Position numbers and translations under genes: made by a program. Below the pieces are notes generated by a model. The model had not been told where the DNA came from, searched no databases, and saw nothing but the letters and a program-made list of their open reading frames with translations. Below, in pieces: positions 32,315-41,424 of a stretch of 59,528 nt of DNA. The stretch is from an uncultured Actinomycetes bacterium (GTDB lineage: Bacteria; Actinomycetota; Acidimicrobiia; Acidimicrobiales; Ilumatobacteraceae), in NCBI GenBank assembly GCA_903872155.1, contig CAIQJP010000055.1, forward strand, positions 1-59,528. The letters are read 5' to 3'. The first letter of the stretch is position 1. Each line of letters starts with the position of its first letter.

Positions 32315-32338
32315 AGTGAAGAGCGTAACCTCGCTGGA

Positions 32339-33235
32339 GTGAAGAGCGTCCGAAAGGTACAAGTAGGCCTCCTGTTGGCTGTGTGGGGACTGGCGAGTGT
32401 GACTGCCTGCTCCGGCTCAGATTTGTCGACTCCACCGATGACCAAGGCTCCCCAACTACCGATCGCCACAACGAGCACGTCAACTACCTCGACAACGACA
32501 ACCACAACGACAACGACTAGCACGACAACAACAACGACTCTTCCGCCTACTGAACTCACGACGAGTATTGGCACCTCGGTTCAAGGTCGACCCATTGATG
32601 TCATTCATCGTGTTGACATTCCCGGCGCACAATTACCAGTTGATGATCCGACTCGAGTTGTTGTACTTGTCGTTGGTGTTATTCATGGTGACGAGCAAGC
32701 AGGCCTTGATGTCATTCGCGAATTGCGGGCAATGTCGCCAACTGAAATACCAGCCAATGTTGATCTGTGGTTATTGCCAGCAATCAACCCTGATGGTGTT
32801 GCACTCAATCAACGTCATAACGCCAATCAAGTTGATCTCAATCGAAACTTTCCGTACAAGTGGGGAATCATTGCCGAACCAGGCAACTGGGAATACAGCG
32901 GACCATCTGCAGCAAGTGAACCCGAAACACAAGCAATGGTTGAGTTTGTGAAGTACTTGCGACCCGACATGACGGTGTGGTTTCACCAAGACGAATTCAG
33001 TATCGCTCCATCATCAGGATCAGATGGACCGCTACGTCGCGAGTATGCACGTTTAACTGGACTTCCGTTGAAAGGCGTTCCTGGTGGCACGTACACCGGT
33101 GTTGCCGCAACGTGGCAACGCAAAACTTTCACTGATGACACCGCGTTTATTGTTGAGCTTGGTCCAACACTTGCTGATGGTGAAGCACTCACGCACGCAC
33201 ACGCGATTCTGTCCGTCGTTTCGTTATTGCCGTAA
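32339..33235 (+). CDS. M14-family zinc carboxypeptidase lipoprotein (murein-peptide amidase-like)
   Basis: 298 residues from GTG 32339, 24 bp from the divergent nitroreductase start. The frame is open far upstream, but that part is antisense to the nitroreductase. The signal peptide has a lipobox VTAC (Cys24), then an almost pure Thr/Ser linker coded by ACN triplets (32460-32545). The M14 domain has zinc ligands in VIHGDEQAG and VWFHQDEF, the substrate-binding NRNFP, and the catalytic Glu in FIVELGPT. Single-domain M14 enzymes like MpaA trim murein peptides, so cell-wall peptide processing is likely. Confidence 0.85.
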   Translation: MKSVRKVQVGLLLAVWGLASVTACSGSDLSTPPMTKAPQLPIATTSTSTTSTTTTTTTTTSTTTTTTLPPTELTTSIGTSVQGRPIDVIHRVDIPGAQLPVDDPTRVVVLVVGVIHGDEQAGLDVIRELRAMSPTEIPANVDLWLLPAINPDGVALNQRHNANQVDLNRNFPYKWGIIAEPGNWEYSGPSAASEPETQAMVEFVKYLRPDMTVWFHQDEFSIAPSSGSDGPLRREYARLTGLPLKGVPGGTYTGVAATWQRKTFTDDTAFIVELGPTLADGEALTHAHAILSVVSLLP

Positions 33236-33249
33236 GGCGATGCAAACAG

Positions 33250-33717
33250 TTATTGAGCGGCAAGCTCTTTGATCCATACAGGTAGTCGTTGTGGTCGACC
33301 CTGCGCGTTGATGTATGCATGTTGCGTTGATGCAGTTGACACGGCTTGGTCGCCAACGGTGATTAAGTAGTTGATCGTGAAAGTGGCACCCGTGGTGGCG
33401 GCCAAAACGAGATGGACTGTCAGCACTTCGTCGAACTTCAGCGGTTGGCGGTACTTCACCATGGCCTCAAGCACTGCGGAGTCGCCAAGGGTCTCGCGAG
33501 AGTCGGCATACGACTGGCCAATCGACCGCAGATACTCGACGCGAGTTTCTTCGAGATAGGGCAAGTACCTGCTGTGATGCACAATTCCCATGGCATCGGT
33601 TTCAGAAAAGCGCACCCGAATCTGATGGGCAAAGACGTAATCGTCGGGGTTGAGTGACGGTTCTGGAGCGGCGCGCACGGTGAGGACGGTATCTGAACTG
33701 AGTCGGGCTGGGGTCAA
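33250..33717 (-). CDS. acyl-CoA thioesterase, YbgC/4HBT family
   Basis: 155 residues from a TTG at 33717; the true start may be a later codon, since the first ~25 residues are not conserved in the family. The hot-dog active-site segment is RFSETDAMGIVHHSRYLPYLEETR, with the Asp and His used by 4-hydroxybenzoyl-CoA thioesterase-like enzymes. It hydrolyses short or aromatic acyl-CoAs; in proteobacteria YbgC is linked to the Tol-Pal system, which is absent here. It is convergent with the M14 gene (14 bp). Confidence 0.88.
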   Translation of the reverse strand: MTPARLSSDTVLTVRAAPEPSLNPDDYVFAHQIRVRFSETDAMGIVHHSRYLPYLEETRVEYLRSIGQSYADSRETLGDSAVLEAMVKYRQPLKFDEVLTVHLVLAATTGATFTINYLITVGDQAVSTASTQHAYINAQGRPQRLPVWIKELAAQ

Positions 33718-33821
33718 AGTGGGGGATGAAATTTAGCCGTTTGGACCCAACTATGTACAAATCGGTTGCGAAGGGCGTAGGGTGAGTTCCTAACGGGCAC
33801 AGTGTCCGGCAATAGAGAGAA

Positions 33822-34037
33822 ATGAGTACCACCGTGGCTCTAGGCACAGTGAAGTTTTTTAATGCAGAAAAAGGTTATGGATTCATCTCCCGTGAAGACG
33901 GTCCCGATGTATTCGTGCACTTCTCACAGATCCAGTCTTCAGGCTTCAAGACCCTCCAAGAGGGCCAAAAGGTCGAGTTCGACGTCGGTCCCGGACGCAA
34001 GGGCGATGAAGCCCGCGACGTTCGCGCCGTTGACTGA
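33822..34037 (+). CDS. cspA: cold-shock protein (CspA family)
   Basis: 71 residues. RNA-binding motifs [11 protein letters not shown] (RNP1) and DVFVHFSQI (RNP2) are intact. AGAGAG at 33812-33817 is a plausible ribosome-binding site for ATG 33822; the usual family start corresponds to the in-frame GTG four codons later. It is an RNA chaperone that melts mRNA structure. The 104-bp leader upstream may matter for its regulation. A hairpin follows at 34068-34096. Confidence 0.95.
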   Translation: MSTTVALGTVKFFNAEKGYGFISREDGPDVFVHFSQIQSSGFKTLQEGQKVEFDVGPGRKGDEARDVRAVD

Positions 34038-34067
34038 TCATTCACTGATCAGTTTCTGATTGCATCT

Positions 34068-34096
34068 GTTCTGGGTCGCCGCTGGCGGCTCAGAAC
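34068..34096 (+). terminator. hairpin after cspA
   Basis: GTTCTG (34068-34073) pairs with CAGAAC (34091-34096), and an inner GCCGC pairs with GCGGC around a two-base loop. A short T-containing tract (TTCAGTTTTCC) follows, so it is a moderate intrinsic terminator. A smaller TGATCA/TGATCA palindrome lies just before it. Confidence 0.5.
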
Positions 34097-34160
34097 AACT
34101 TCAGTTTTCCCGTTTCAAATTTGACGTCAATGTCGATGCACGAACGCGGTTGAGAACTGA

Positions 34161-34706
34161 TTATCCGGAGATATCGGCCACTGTTGCCGACAAAATCCGT
34201 ACCAAGTCGTGGGGACGAACTTCGATGTCCATCCCGCGCTTGCCACCCGAGACAAAAATGGTGTCCCACATCGTCGCGGTTTCGTCGATCACTGTTGGTA
34301 GTAGTTTGCGTTGTCCAAATGGGCTGATTCCGCCGACCACATAGCCCGTCATACGTTCGGCAGCAACGGGATCGAGCATGTCAGCCTTCTTTGCGCCCAG
34401 CGCAGTCGCGATCCCTTTCAGTGACAATTTGCCCGAGACCGGGACAATTCCGACGGCATGAGTTGATGTCCCACCTTGCAGGGTCACGAGCAAGGTCTTA
34501 AACACACGATCTTCGTCAACGCCAAGAGCTTGAGCAGCCGCTTTGCCGTAACCGTGTTCGCCAGGTGCAACATCGTTGGTGAAATGATGGACCGAAAATT
34601 CGACTGTGGCCTGCTCAAGGACCACGATGGCTGGCGTACCACCTTTGTTTTTTTCTGGTTGATTCACACTGTTCACCCATTCGAGGCCTTCAACTAGCCG
34701 AGCCAT
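34161..34706 (-). CDS. ybaK: Cys-tRNA(Pro)/Cys-tRNA(Cys) deacylase, YbaK/EbsC family
   Basis: 181 residues from ATG 34706; the frame extends to 34772. Family segments are HGYGKAAAQALGVDEDRVFKT with the substrate Lys, VSGKLSLKGIATALGAKKADM, and the C-terminal GYVVGGISPFGQRKLLP. YbaK hydrolyses mischarged Cys-tRNA(Pro) in trans of prolyl-tRNA synthetase. It is divergent from helD with a 95-bp gap. Together with dtd at 45720 it makes two translation proofreading genes in the window. Confidence 0.92.
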   Translation of the reverse strand: MARLVEGLEWVNSVNQPEKNKGGTPAIVVLEQATVEFSVHHFTNDVAPGEHGYGKAAAQALGVDEDRVFKTLLVTLQGGTSTHAVGIVPVSGKLSLKGIATALGAKKADMLDPVAAERMTGYVVGGISPFGQRKLLPTVIDETATMWDTIFVSGGKRGMDIEVRPHDLVRILSATVADISG

Positions 34707-34801
34707 TGTGGCACGACGGTAGAGTACCGAAAGCCCGATTTTGTGGGAAAAATACCGAACGCAATCAGCCAAAGAACCTAGATGAGGCCGATCAACTCTT
34801 T

Positions 34802-36952
34802 ATGACCGCTCAGCACCCAGATTTTGATGACGAACAGGCTTATATCGATCATGCATACGACTGCCTTGAGCGGAGTCGAGAAGACGCCCTAAAACTACGC
34901 GGCCACACCGAGGCCGGAATGGGCGGGACCTTCCAGAATCGCTTTGAGCGCAATGCCATTGACGATGCTCTTGTGAAGCGCCTCACCGATCTTGACCTGG
35001 GAGATGCAGCCTTGGTGTTTGGCCGTATTGATCGCCTCGAAAACGACGAACTCGAAAGTTTCCATATCGGACGTCTTGCCGTGTCTGATGAAAAGCGTCA
35101 GCCAGTAGTCGTTGACTGGCGTGCACCGATTGCCGAACCCTTCTATCGCGCGACGGGTCGCCAACCCATGAACTTGGCGCGTCGTCGTCACTTCATTGTG
35201 CAATCGAACAAGTTGCTCGGAATCGAGGATGAACTTTTTGGTGAAGGCCATTTAGGTATCGGTCACGATGACGGTCTAGTTGCCGATGGAGAAGGAACTG
35301 TCACTCAAGCCGGAACTGGCTTGCGTGGTTACAGCACATTGTTGGCATCAATTGAACGCGGTCGCACCGGACAGTTGGGTGACATCGTTGCAACGATTCA
35401 AGCCGAACAAGACGAAATTATTCGTTCACCTCAAAGCGGTGTTCTTGTGGTGCAAGGTGGACCAGGTACTGGCAAGACAGTCGTGGCGTTACACCGTGCC
35501 GCGTACTTGCTGTACACCAATCGTTTTCCCCTTGAAGATCAAGGTGTTTTAGTCATTGGTCCGAACCGAGTGTTCTTGCGGTACATCGAACGAGTTCTGC
35601 CGTCGCTTGGTGAAGCCGGAATTGAACAAGTGATTTTGCAAGACCTCGTGCCCGATGTTCGTTGGGTCACGATGAGTGCAGGCGAACAAGATCGACCAGA
35701 GACGGCGCGGGTTAAAGGCGATGAGCGCATGTCTGATGTTGTCGAAAAGGCAGTTCGCGATCGGCAACGTCCGTTGCGCGAAGACATGGTGTTGCCATTC
35801 CGCAGTGGATATGTGCGTTTACGGGCCGAAGAAACCGAACGCATTATCAAAACTGCACGTCGTCGTTTCCGTCGACATAATTCGGGACGTAAATGGGTTG
35901 AAGGCGAAGTGTGGTCGGCGCTGGCCGCAACATGGCGTGAAGGCGACGTGTCGCATCGCGATGTTCGTGAAGCCCTTCGACGCGACGAAGACATGCGTGT
36001 GGCCTTTGAACGTATGTGGCCAGTCTTGACACCTGCACAGTTGTTGCACGACCTATTTGGCTCGCGTGCTCTTCTGAAATCTGCAGGCCAAAAGTTTCTT
36101 GAGCTTGATGAAGTTGAAGCTTTGTATCGCCCTCGTTCTGAAGAACTTGACGATGTGCGCTGGACGACTGCGGATGCGGCACTGCTTGATGAAGCACGCG
36201 TACACCTCGGCCCGATTCCGGGTAAAGACGGCAAGATTGATGAAGCCGATGAGATTCGTACATACGGCCACATCGTGATTGACGAAGTGCAAGATCTCAC
36301 ACCGATGCAACTCGCAATGGTGACTCGACGTTCGTTGTCTGGTTCGATGACGGTTGTCGGCGACTTGGCTCAAGCAACGGGGGCTCACGCACCCGCAACT
36401 TGGGACGATGTACTTGATCACTTGCCAGGTCTCAAGGCAAGCCGTGTCATTGGTCTATCGGTCGGATATCGCATTCCAGGTCAGATTATGGAACTAGCCA
36501 ATCGCGTCATGGAAGCAGCGAACCCAGGTTTGCGAGCGCCACGAGCGGTGCGTGAGGGTGTTGCGGGTCCAACATTTGCTGCTGTCGCTGATCCGTCACA
36601 ACTTCTAGCCGAAATTGTTGCTCGTACTCGCGAAATGGTTGAACTTGTCAACGGTGGAAATGTCGCGGTCGTCGTTCCCGATCGCATGGCAGAAGCAGTG
36701 GCCGATGTATTCGCCGAAGCGGGTGTGGCATTTGGTCGTGCAGCAAACACGGCGCTCGATAACGGAATCACCATTGTTCCGGTAAGTGTTGTGAAGGGTC
36801 TTGAACTCGATGGTGTGGTTGTCGTTGAGCCAAGTGACATTGTTGAAGCTGAAGCGCAGGGTATGCGATCTTTGTATGTCGCGCTCACGCGCGCCACGCA
36901 ACGTTTAACAATCGTGCATGCTCGGCCATTGCCAGCACCAATGATTGGCTAA
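34802..36952 (+). CDS. helD: HelD-type RNA polymerase recycling helicase-like ATPase
   Basis: 716 residues from MTAQHPDFDDEQAYID; an upstream in-frame ATG at 34706 would overlap ybaK. Superfamily 1 motifs are Walker A GGPGTGKT, motif II HIVIDEVQDLTPMQL, motif III TVVGDLAQAT, motif IV/V GYRIPGQIMELANR and VKGLELDGVVV, and motif VI LYVALTRATQRL. The N-terminal coiled-coil arm region and RIDRLENDELESFHIGR are typical of actinobacterial (class II) HelD, which pries stalled RNA polymerase off DNA and can give rifamycin tolerance. DNA repair helicases lack this N-terminal region. Confidence 0.92.
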   Translation: MTAQHPDFDDEQAYIDHAYDCLERSREDALKLRGHTEAGMGGTFQNRFERNAIDDALVKRLTDLDLGDAALVFGRIDRLENDELESFHIGRLAVSDEKRQPVVVDWRAPIAEPFYRATGRQPMNLARRRHFIVQSNKLLGIEDELFGEGHLGIGHDDGLVADGEGTVTQAGTGLRGYSTLLASIERGRTGQLGDIVATIQAEQDEIIRSPQSGVLVVQGGPGTGKTVVALHRAAYLLYTNRFPLEDQGVLVIGPNRVFLRYIERVLPSLGEAGIEQVILQDLVPDVRWVTMSAGEQDRPETARVKGDERMSDVVEKAVRDRQRPLREDMVLPFRSGYVRLRAEETERIIKTARRRFRRHNSGRKWVEGEVWSALAATWREGDVSHRDVREALRRDEDMRVAFERMWPVLTPAQLLHDLFGSRALLKSAGQKFLELDEVEALYRPRSEELDDVRWTTADAALLDEARVHLGPIPGKDGKIDEADEIRTYGHIVIDEVQDLTPMQLAMVTRRSLSGSMTVVGDLAQATGAHAPATWDDVLDHLPGLKASRVIGLSVGYRIPGQIMELANRVMEAANPGLRAPRAVREGVAGPTFAAVADPSQLLAEIVARTREMVELVNGGNVAVVVPDRMAEAVADVFAEAGVAFGRAANTALDNGITIVPVSVVKGLELDGVVVVEPSDIVEAEAQGMRSLYVALTRATQRLTIVHARPLPAPMIG

Positions 36953-36963
36953 TGATTCAGTCG

Positions 36964-37392
36964 CTATTTGTTGAGGTAATTGTCAACAACTTGACCAGCG
37001 AAACGCGCAGCTTTGTCAGCATCGGCTGGATGATTTGCAGTCACTGCAGTATTGGACAGATCAACTAAACGTCCAAGTGATTCGGCAGCGACTGGATCGA
37101 CAGTGATGAGTTCGGTTTCAGCGGCATTCCACAGTTGATTGATGAGGGCCAATTGATCGGCTTTGCCTGACTTGGTCTGGCCACTTTGATTTGGGCCAAT
37201 CAACGAGGATAAACCGAGCATGGCGTCAACGAGTCGGGGAAGAAGTTCTTCAACGGTGCCCGTCGGCAATGTTGTGGTGCTGGCATTCAAGGGAGCGACC
37301 GTTGTGCCAGCGGTGCGATCGTACGTTGTTGAACATCCTGTCAAAACGAGGAGGACACCAAGAAGAAGGCCGATTGGGCGATGGGATTTCAT
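36964..37392 (-). CDS. small lipoprotein of unknown function
   Basis: 142 residues with signal peptide and lipobox VLTGC. After a Thr-rich linker there is a ~90-residue helical domain (VEELLPRLVDAMLGLSSLI through FAGQVVDNYLNK). It is not recognised further. It begins 9 bp after the DtxR-type regulator stop and is probably in the same transcript, so a metal-linked envelope role is possible but unproven. Confidence 0.65.
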   Translation of the reverse strand: MKSHRPIGLLLGVLLVLTGCSTTYDRTAGTTVAPLNASTTTLPTGTVEELLPRLVDAMLGLSSLIGPNQSGQTKSGKADQLALINQLWNAAETELITVDPVAAESLGRLVDLSNTAVTANHPADADKAARFAGQVVDNYLNK

Positions 37393-37401
37393 AGCAGTAA
37401 T

Positions 37402-38064
37402 TCAGGCTGTCACAAGTATGCGTGAAGATGCAAAAGCACTGACACCAATCGTGTTGCCATCAATCACAACCGACATCGTGCCATCGTGGTTGGTCGCAGA
37501 TATCTCACCATTGCGTCCAGGCAAGATGCTCGACTGTTGTAAAAAGTCAAGAAGGCCAGGAGTGAACTCAAGTTCTTCAGGAATACGTGACACGGTGAAC
37601 TTGGTACCAGACGACAACTGCGACAACGGCACCGCGTGAGTTTCGATATAACTCGAACCTGGAATCGGGTTGCCATGGGGACATGTCGTGGGAGCACCGA
37701 GAACCCGATTCATTGCAATTTCAACTTCATCGCTAATGACGTGTTCCCACTTGCCGGCTTCTAAATGCGCGTCGGCCCAACTGAGACCAAGAATGTCGGT
37801 CAGAAAACGTTCGGCTAACCGATGACGTCGAACCACTTGCTGGGCAAGATTTTGTCCGTCGTTTGTGAGGGTGATGCGCGAACCTTCAGCAATGACGAGT
37901 CCGGCCTTGCTCATCTTTTCAATCATTTGTGACACTGAGGCTCGGCTCACCTGAAGTCGCTCGGCGATTCGCGCCTGAATGACTTCAAGGTCGTCTTCGT
38001 GCAACTCGAAAATGCACTCGCAGTATTCTTCGAACGCAGGATGACGCTCAGTCGAGTTGATCAT
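37402..38064 (-). CDS. DtxR/MntR-family metal-dependent transcriptional regulator
   Basis: 220 residues. The domains are a winged helix (VIQARIAERLQVSRASVSQM), a metal-binding dimerisation domain (VRRHRLAERFLTDILG, then WEHVISDEVE and CPHGNPIPG) and a C-terminal SH3-like FeoA domain. Compared with DtxR, the ancillary-site ligands (His79, Glu83, His98) and the Glu-His of WEH are kept, but Met10 is Glu and Cys102 is Gly, so metal choice may differ (Mn-like rather than Fe). It lies between an aldehyde dehydrogenase gene and a lipoprotein gene, apparently one operon. Confidence 0.88.
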   Translation of the reverse strand: MINSTERHPAFEEYCECIFELHEDDLEVIQARIAERLQVSRASVSQMIEKMSKAGLVIAEGSRITLTNDGQNLAQQVVRRHRLAERFLTDILGLSWADAHLEAGKWEHVISDEVEIAMNRVLGAPTTCPHGNPIPGSSYIETHAVPLSQLSSGTKFTVSRIPEELEFTPGLLDFLQQSSILPGRNGEISATNHDGTMSVVIDGNTIGVSAFASSRILVTA

Positions 38065-38078
38065 GTCGTCAGACTATC

Positions 38079-39629
38079 TCACTCAAAGACAACGCCTTGG
38101 GCGAGGGGCAACTGGTCGGAATAGTTGATGGTCTGAGTTTGACGGCGCATATACGCCTTCCAACTATCGCTTCCGCTTTCGCGTCCGCCACCGGTTTCTT
38201 TTTCGCCACCGAATGCTCCGCCAATTTCGGCACCCGATGGACCGATATTGACGTTGGCAATTCCGCAGTCGCTACCGATTGCGCTTGTAAACCTTTCGGC
38301 TTCGCGCAGATCGGTGGTGAAAACACTCGATGCCAAACCTTGTGGAACACCGTTTTGTAATTCAATGGCTTCATCAAAAGTTGAATACGACATGACGTAC
38401 AGGATTGGGGCGAAGGTTTCGGTTGCCACAATGTCGGTTTGAGCCGGCATGCGTACCAATGCTGGGCGAACGTAGGCAGCTTCGGGGGAGTCGGGCGAAT
38501 CGTGGCGCTGCCCGCCGGCGACAACAACGCCTCCATCGGCTTCTGCTTGTTTGATTGCTGCTTGCATGTTCTGTAGCGATTGCAAGTTAATAAGTGGACC
38601 AACGAGATTGCTTGAGTCAAGCGGACTTCCGACACGCAAGTTGTTGTATGCCTTGCCGACTCGCTCACAAACTTCGTCAATGCGCGACTCATGGACAATG
38701 AGGCGACGCAGTGTTGTGCAACGTTGTCCGGCGGTACCAGCGGCCGAGAAAGTAATGCCACGTACTGCAAGATCGAGATCGGCTGACGGCGCGATGATTG
38801 CAGCGTTGTTGCCACCAAGTTCAAGGATTGACCGACCGAAGCGTGCGGCAACGATTGGGGCAACAGCACGACCCATGCGGGTTGAACCAGTTGCCGACAA
38901 AACCGCAACACGGTGATCGGCGGCAAGGGCCGCACCAACCGAAGCATCGCCAAAGACAACTTGACACACATCAACAGGTGCGCCGGCAGATAACGCTGCG
39001 CGACGAACAAGAGTGGTGGTGGCAATTGCAGTGAGTGGAGTGAGGTCTGATGGTTTCCAGATGACACTGTCGCCACAAACCAATGCCAATGCGGCATTCC
39101 ATGACCACACGGCGACCGGAAAGTTAAATGCGCTGATGACTCCAACGGGTCCGAGTGGTTGCCAGGTTTCGGTGAGACGGTGTTGTGGTCTTTCTGACGC
39201 AATTGTCAGTCCGTGAATCTGGCGGGACAAGCCAACCGCAAAGTCACAGATATCAATCATTTCTTGAACTTCGCCGAGCGCTTCAGAACGAATCTTGCCA
39301 ACTTCAATTTGGACAAGATCGGCTAGAGACTCTTTGTGCGTTCGTAGTTCAATACCGAGGTGTCGAACGACTTCGCCGCGTACTGGAGCTGGAACAGCGC
39401 GCCAAGTACGGAAAATTTCGGTCGCAGTTGTGATGGCTTGTTCAACTGAAGTGTTGGCGATCGAACTCGTGACCGTGCCTAAAGATTGACCATTAATGGG
39501 CGACCTGGCCGCGAGACCCGAAGTGCCTGAAGCGGCAATGACGGCATCACTTCCGATTGCATTCAGAGCGCGTTGCGCCTGTTCACGAAGTTCATTCGCC
39601 GAGGGTGGGGAAATTGTTTGACTAGTCAC
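38079..39629 (-). CDS. aldehyde dehydrogenase, ALDH7/antiquitin type (probable aminoadipate-semialdehyde dehydrogenase)
   Basis: 516 residues. Catalytic Cys lies in SAAGTAGQRCTTLRRL and the general-base Glu in ILELGGNNAAI, both with the exact wording typical of antiquitin (ALDH7A1/AmaB/Pcd). The NAD site is seen as ATGSTRMGRAV. The family oxidises L-2-aminoadipate 6-semialdehyde in lysine breakdown. No lysine 6-aminotransferase lies next to it, so the pathway is inferred from sequence alone. It is 14 bp upstream of the DtxR-type regulator. Confidence 0.88.
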   Translation of the reverse strand: MTSQTISPPSANELREQAQRALNAIGSDAVIAASGTSGLAARSPINGQSLGTVTSSIANTSVEQAITTATEIFRTWRAVPAPVRGEVVRHLGIELRTHKESLADLVQIEVGKIRSEALGEVQEMIDICDFAVGLSRQIHGLTIASERPQHRLTETWQPLGPVGVISAFNFPVAVWSWNAALALVCGDSVIWKPSDLTPLTAIATTTLVRRAALSAGAPVDVCQVVFGDASVGAALAADHRVAVLSATGSTRMGRAVAPIVAARFGRSILELGGNNAAIIAPSADLDLAVRGITFSAAGTAGQRCTTLRRLIVHESRIDEVCERVGKAYNNLRVGSPLDSSNLVGPLINLQSLQNMQAAIKQAEADGGVVVAGGQRHDSPDSPEAAYVRPALVRMPAQTDIVATETFAPILYVMSYSTFDEAIELQNGVPQGLASSVFTTDLREAERFTSAIGSDCGIANVNIGPSGAEIGGAFGGEKETGGGRESGSDSWKAYMRRQTQTINYSDQLPLAQGVVFE

Positions 39630-39667
39630 CTTGACAGTCTTGCCGATATCACAAGAGGGTTGGAACT

Positions 39668-40696
39668 TCAGTCAGTGACAAGTGAAGGCAAAAAGAGTTT
39701 TGCGGCCGGCGAACTTGCCGTTATTGCATCAGCGGCCATAATGACGGCTGCTCCGGTGTAGGCAGTACGTTCGCCGGCTGGGAAGTTCTCGAGGGATGGA
39801 TACACGATGCCAGTCATATACGAGCCGTCATCGGTGCGATGTGCGCGTGTCCAGTACAACAAATCTGTTGCAGTACTCAGATCGCCAACTGCGGTATGCG
39901 CCAATGAACATTCGGCAGTTTCGGCAGCGGTCACCCATGGTTCGTCGCTGACGCAACGAATACCGCGACCCTCCATGGCAAACGTGTCCCACAAATCAGC
40001 AAGACGGGCTTTGGCCTGCTCGCCTTCCATTGCATTGGTGAGCACGGGGTAGTACCAGTCCATGGCCCAACGGGTCTTTGGCTCAAATGCATTTGGCTGC
40101 GTTGAAATCACCATGCGTAATTGATCGGCGGCAGCAGCCCAATGTGGCTTTGGCTCGTTGATAAGTTCAGCAAGATTCACAGCGCAGGTGAGTGCATGCC
40201 AAATACTTGATGAACCAGTCAACAATGCGTAATCCCATGGGCTTGCATGTTCTTCTTTGGCCCACAAAATGGTGCCGTCGTGGCGGCGCATCGACAAGAC
40301 CCACTCGATAGCGCGTTCGACAGTTGGCCATAAGTGATCGACGAAACCGCGATCCCAGGTGCAGAGCCAGTGATGCCAAACTCCGGCGGCAATATAGGCA
40401 CAAACATTGGTGTCAAGTTTTGGTTCTTCGACAATTCCACCTGGCAAGTAGTAGTTGAACCACCAGCCGTCGGCATGTTGCATGTCAACGAGCCACTCGT
40501 AGGCACGCTCGGCATTTGAATGCAGCCCAGCGATGTCAAGAGCGATTGCGGTTTCAACATGGTTCCACGGGTCGCAATGACCATCTTTGAACCACGGAAT
40601 CATTCCGCTGTCGAGTTGAAGAGCAGCAATTGATTCAGCTGTTTGCACAACTTCATCGGCACTGAGGACTCCCTCAATATGAGGAATACGACTCAT
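39668..40696 (-). CDS. alpha/alpha-toroid protein (prenyltransferase/six-hairpin glycosidase-like)
   Basis: 342 residues. Repeated Trp-rich helical hairpins (ALQLDSGMIPWFKDGHCDPWNH, MQHADGWWFNYY, MRRHDGTILWAKEEHASPWDY) indicate an (alpha/alpha)6 barrel as in terpene cyclases and six-hairpin glycosidases. The catalytic DxDD motif of squalene cyclases is not seen. It is the last gene of an operon with a methyltransferase (4-base overlap) and a GT4 glycosyltransferase, so it probably acts on the same glycan or lipid product. Confidence 0.65.
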   Translation of the reverse strand: MSRIPHIEGVLSADEVVQTAESIAALQLDSGMIPWFKDGHCDPWNHVETAIALDIAGLHSNAERAYEWLVDMQHADGWWFNYYLPGGIVEEPKLDTNVCAYIAAGVWHHWLCTWDRGFVDHLWPTVERAIEWVLSMRRHDGTILWAKEEHASPWDYALLTGSSSIWHALTCAVNLAELINEPKPHWAAAADQLRMVISTQPNAFEPKTRWAMDWYYPVLTNAMEGEQAKARLADLWDTFAMEGRGIRCVSDEPWVTAAETAECSLAHTAVGDLSTATDLLYWTRAHRTDDGSYMTGIVYPSLENFPAGERTAYTGAAVIMAADAITASSPAAKLFLPSLVTD

Positions 40697-41421
40697 GAGT
40701 GCACCGGCATCTTCTGGGCATAGATGATCAGACTCTTACCCATGACCGGTGACAAGGCACGCTCGAGAAGCTTCATCGATCGCGGTTGCTTAATGATGTC
40801 CCATTCAAGAAATTGCTTGTAGCGATTGACAAGTTTGTTGTCTTCACGACGTGGGCCAACTGCACATTTCAGCCACCAATAGGGTGAATGTAAACCGTGA
40901 GCGTGATGCGAACCAGTCACGATCAAACCAGCCGAACGCAATTTGGCTTCAAGTTCAGTCTGCGAGTAAATACGCACATGGCCACCGACGGACTTCGGTG
41001 CGTGGTATTCATCGCTCAACATCCAGTTGATCTTTTCTGGCCACCACGAAGGAACGGTGCAGGCAAGAGTTCCGCCTGGGCGTACCACTCGAGCAAGTTC
41101 GGCAATAGCGGATACGTCGTCTTGAATGTGCTCAAGAACTTCCGACGTAATGACGCGATCAAAGGTGTTGTCGGCGAATGGAAGTTTGGTGGCATCGCCA
41201 CGTAGCGCTCCAACATATCGATCGGCTTCAATATCTTTGACTTCGATCATGGCACCAAAAGTTGCGCGGGTCATGCGCACTTCTTCATCGGCGTAGTCGA
41301 GGGCAACGATACGACCACCGAGGCGCGCGATCTCAAATGCGTGACGCCCAAAGCCGGCGCCAGCATCGAGAACAAGATCTCCGGGTGTGAGCCCGAGTTG
41401 TTTAAAGCGAACGGTCAACAT
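40693..41421 (-). CDS. class I SAM-dependent methyltransferase
   Basis: 242 residues. The Rossmann motif I is VLDAGAGFGRHAFEIARLG, the acidic residue ending strand 2 is in VALDYAD, and motif IV is FDRVITSEVLEHIQDD with the ubiquinone/menaquinone-methylase-like (type 11) shape. It overlaps the downstream gene by 4 bases and follows the GT4 gene by 3 bp. The substrate is unknown; context suggests a cell-surface glycan or glycolipid. Confidence 0.9.
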   Translation of the reverse strand: MLTVRFKQLGLTPGDLVLDAGAGFGRHAFEIARLGGRIVALDYADEEVRMTRATFGAMIEVKDIEADRYVGALRGDATKLPFADNTFDRVITSEVLEHIQDDVSAIAELARVVRPGGTLACTVPSWWPEKINWMLSDEYHAPKSVGGHVRIYSQTELEAKLRSAGLIVTGSHHAHGLHSPYWWLKCAVGPRREDNKLVNRYKQFLEWDIIKQPRSMKLLERALSPVMGKSLIIYAQKMPVHS

Positions 41422-41424
41422 GGG

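Noticed and set aside
31967-32338. N-terminal 124 codons of the long frame before the M14 lipoprotein
   Set aside because: They lie antisense to the nitroreductase and have no family features, whereas a signal peptide begins at GTG 32339.
32460-32545. Triplet repeat as a phase-variation switch
   Set aside because: The unit is three bases, so slippage changes linker length but cannot shift the frame.
35539-36300. 253-residue minus-strand ORF inside helD
   Set aside because: Ser/Arg-rich antisense shadow of a gene with a complete motif set.
38069-39202. 377-residue minus-strand ORF in a second frame of the aldehyde dehydrogenase
   Set aside because: Composition is biased (Ser, Pro, Gln) and no motif is seen; the other frame has all ALDH motifs.
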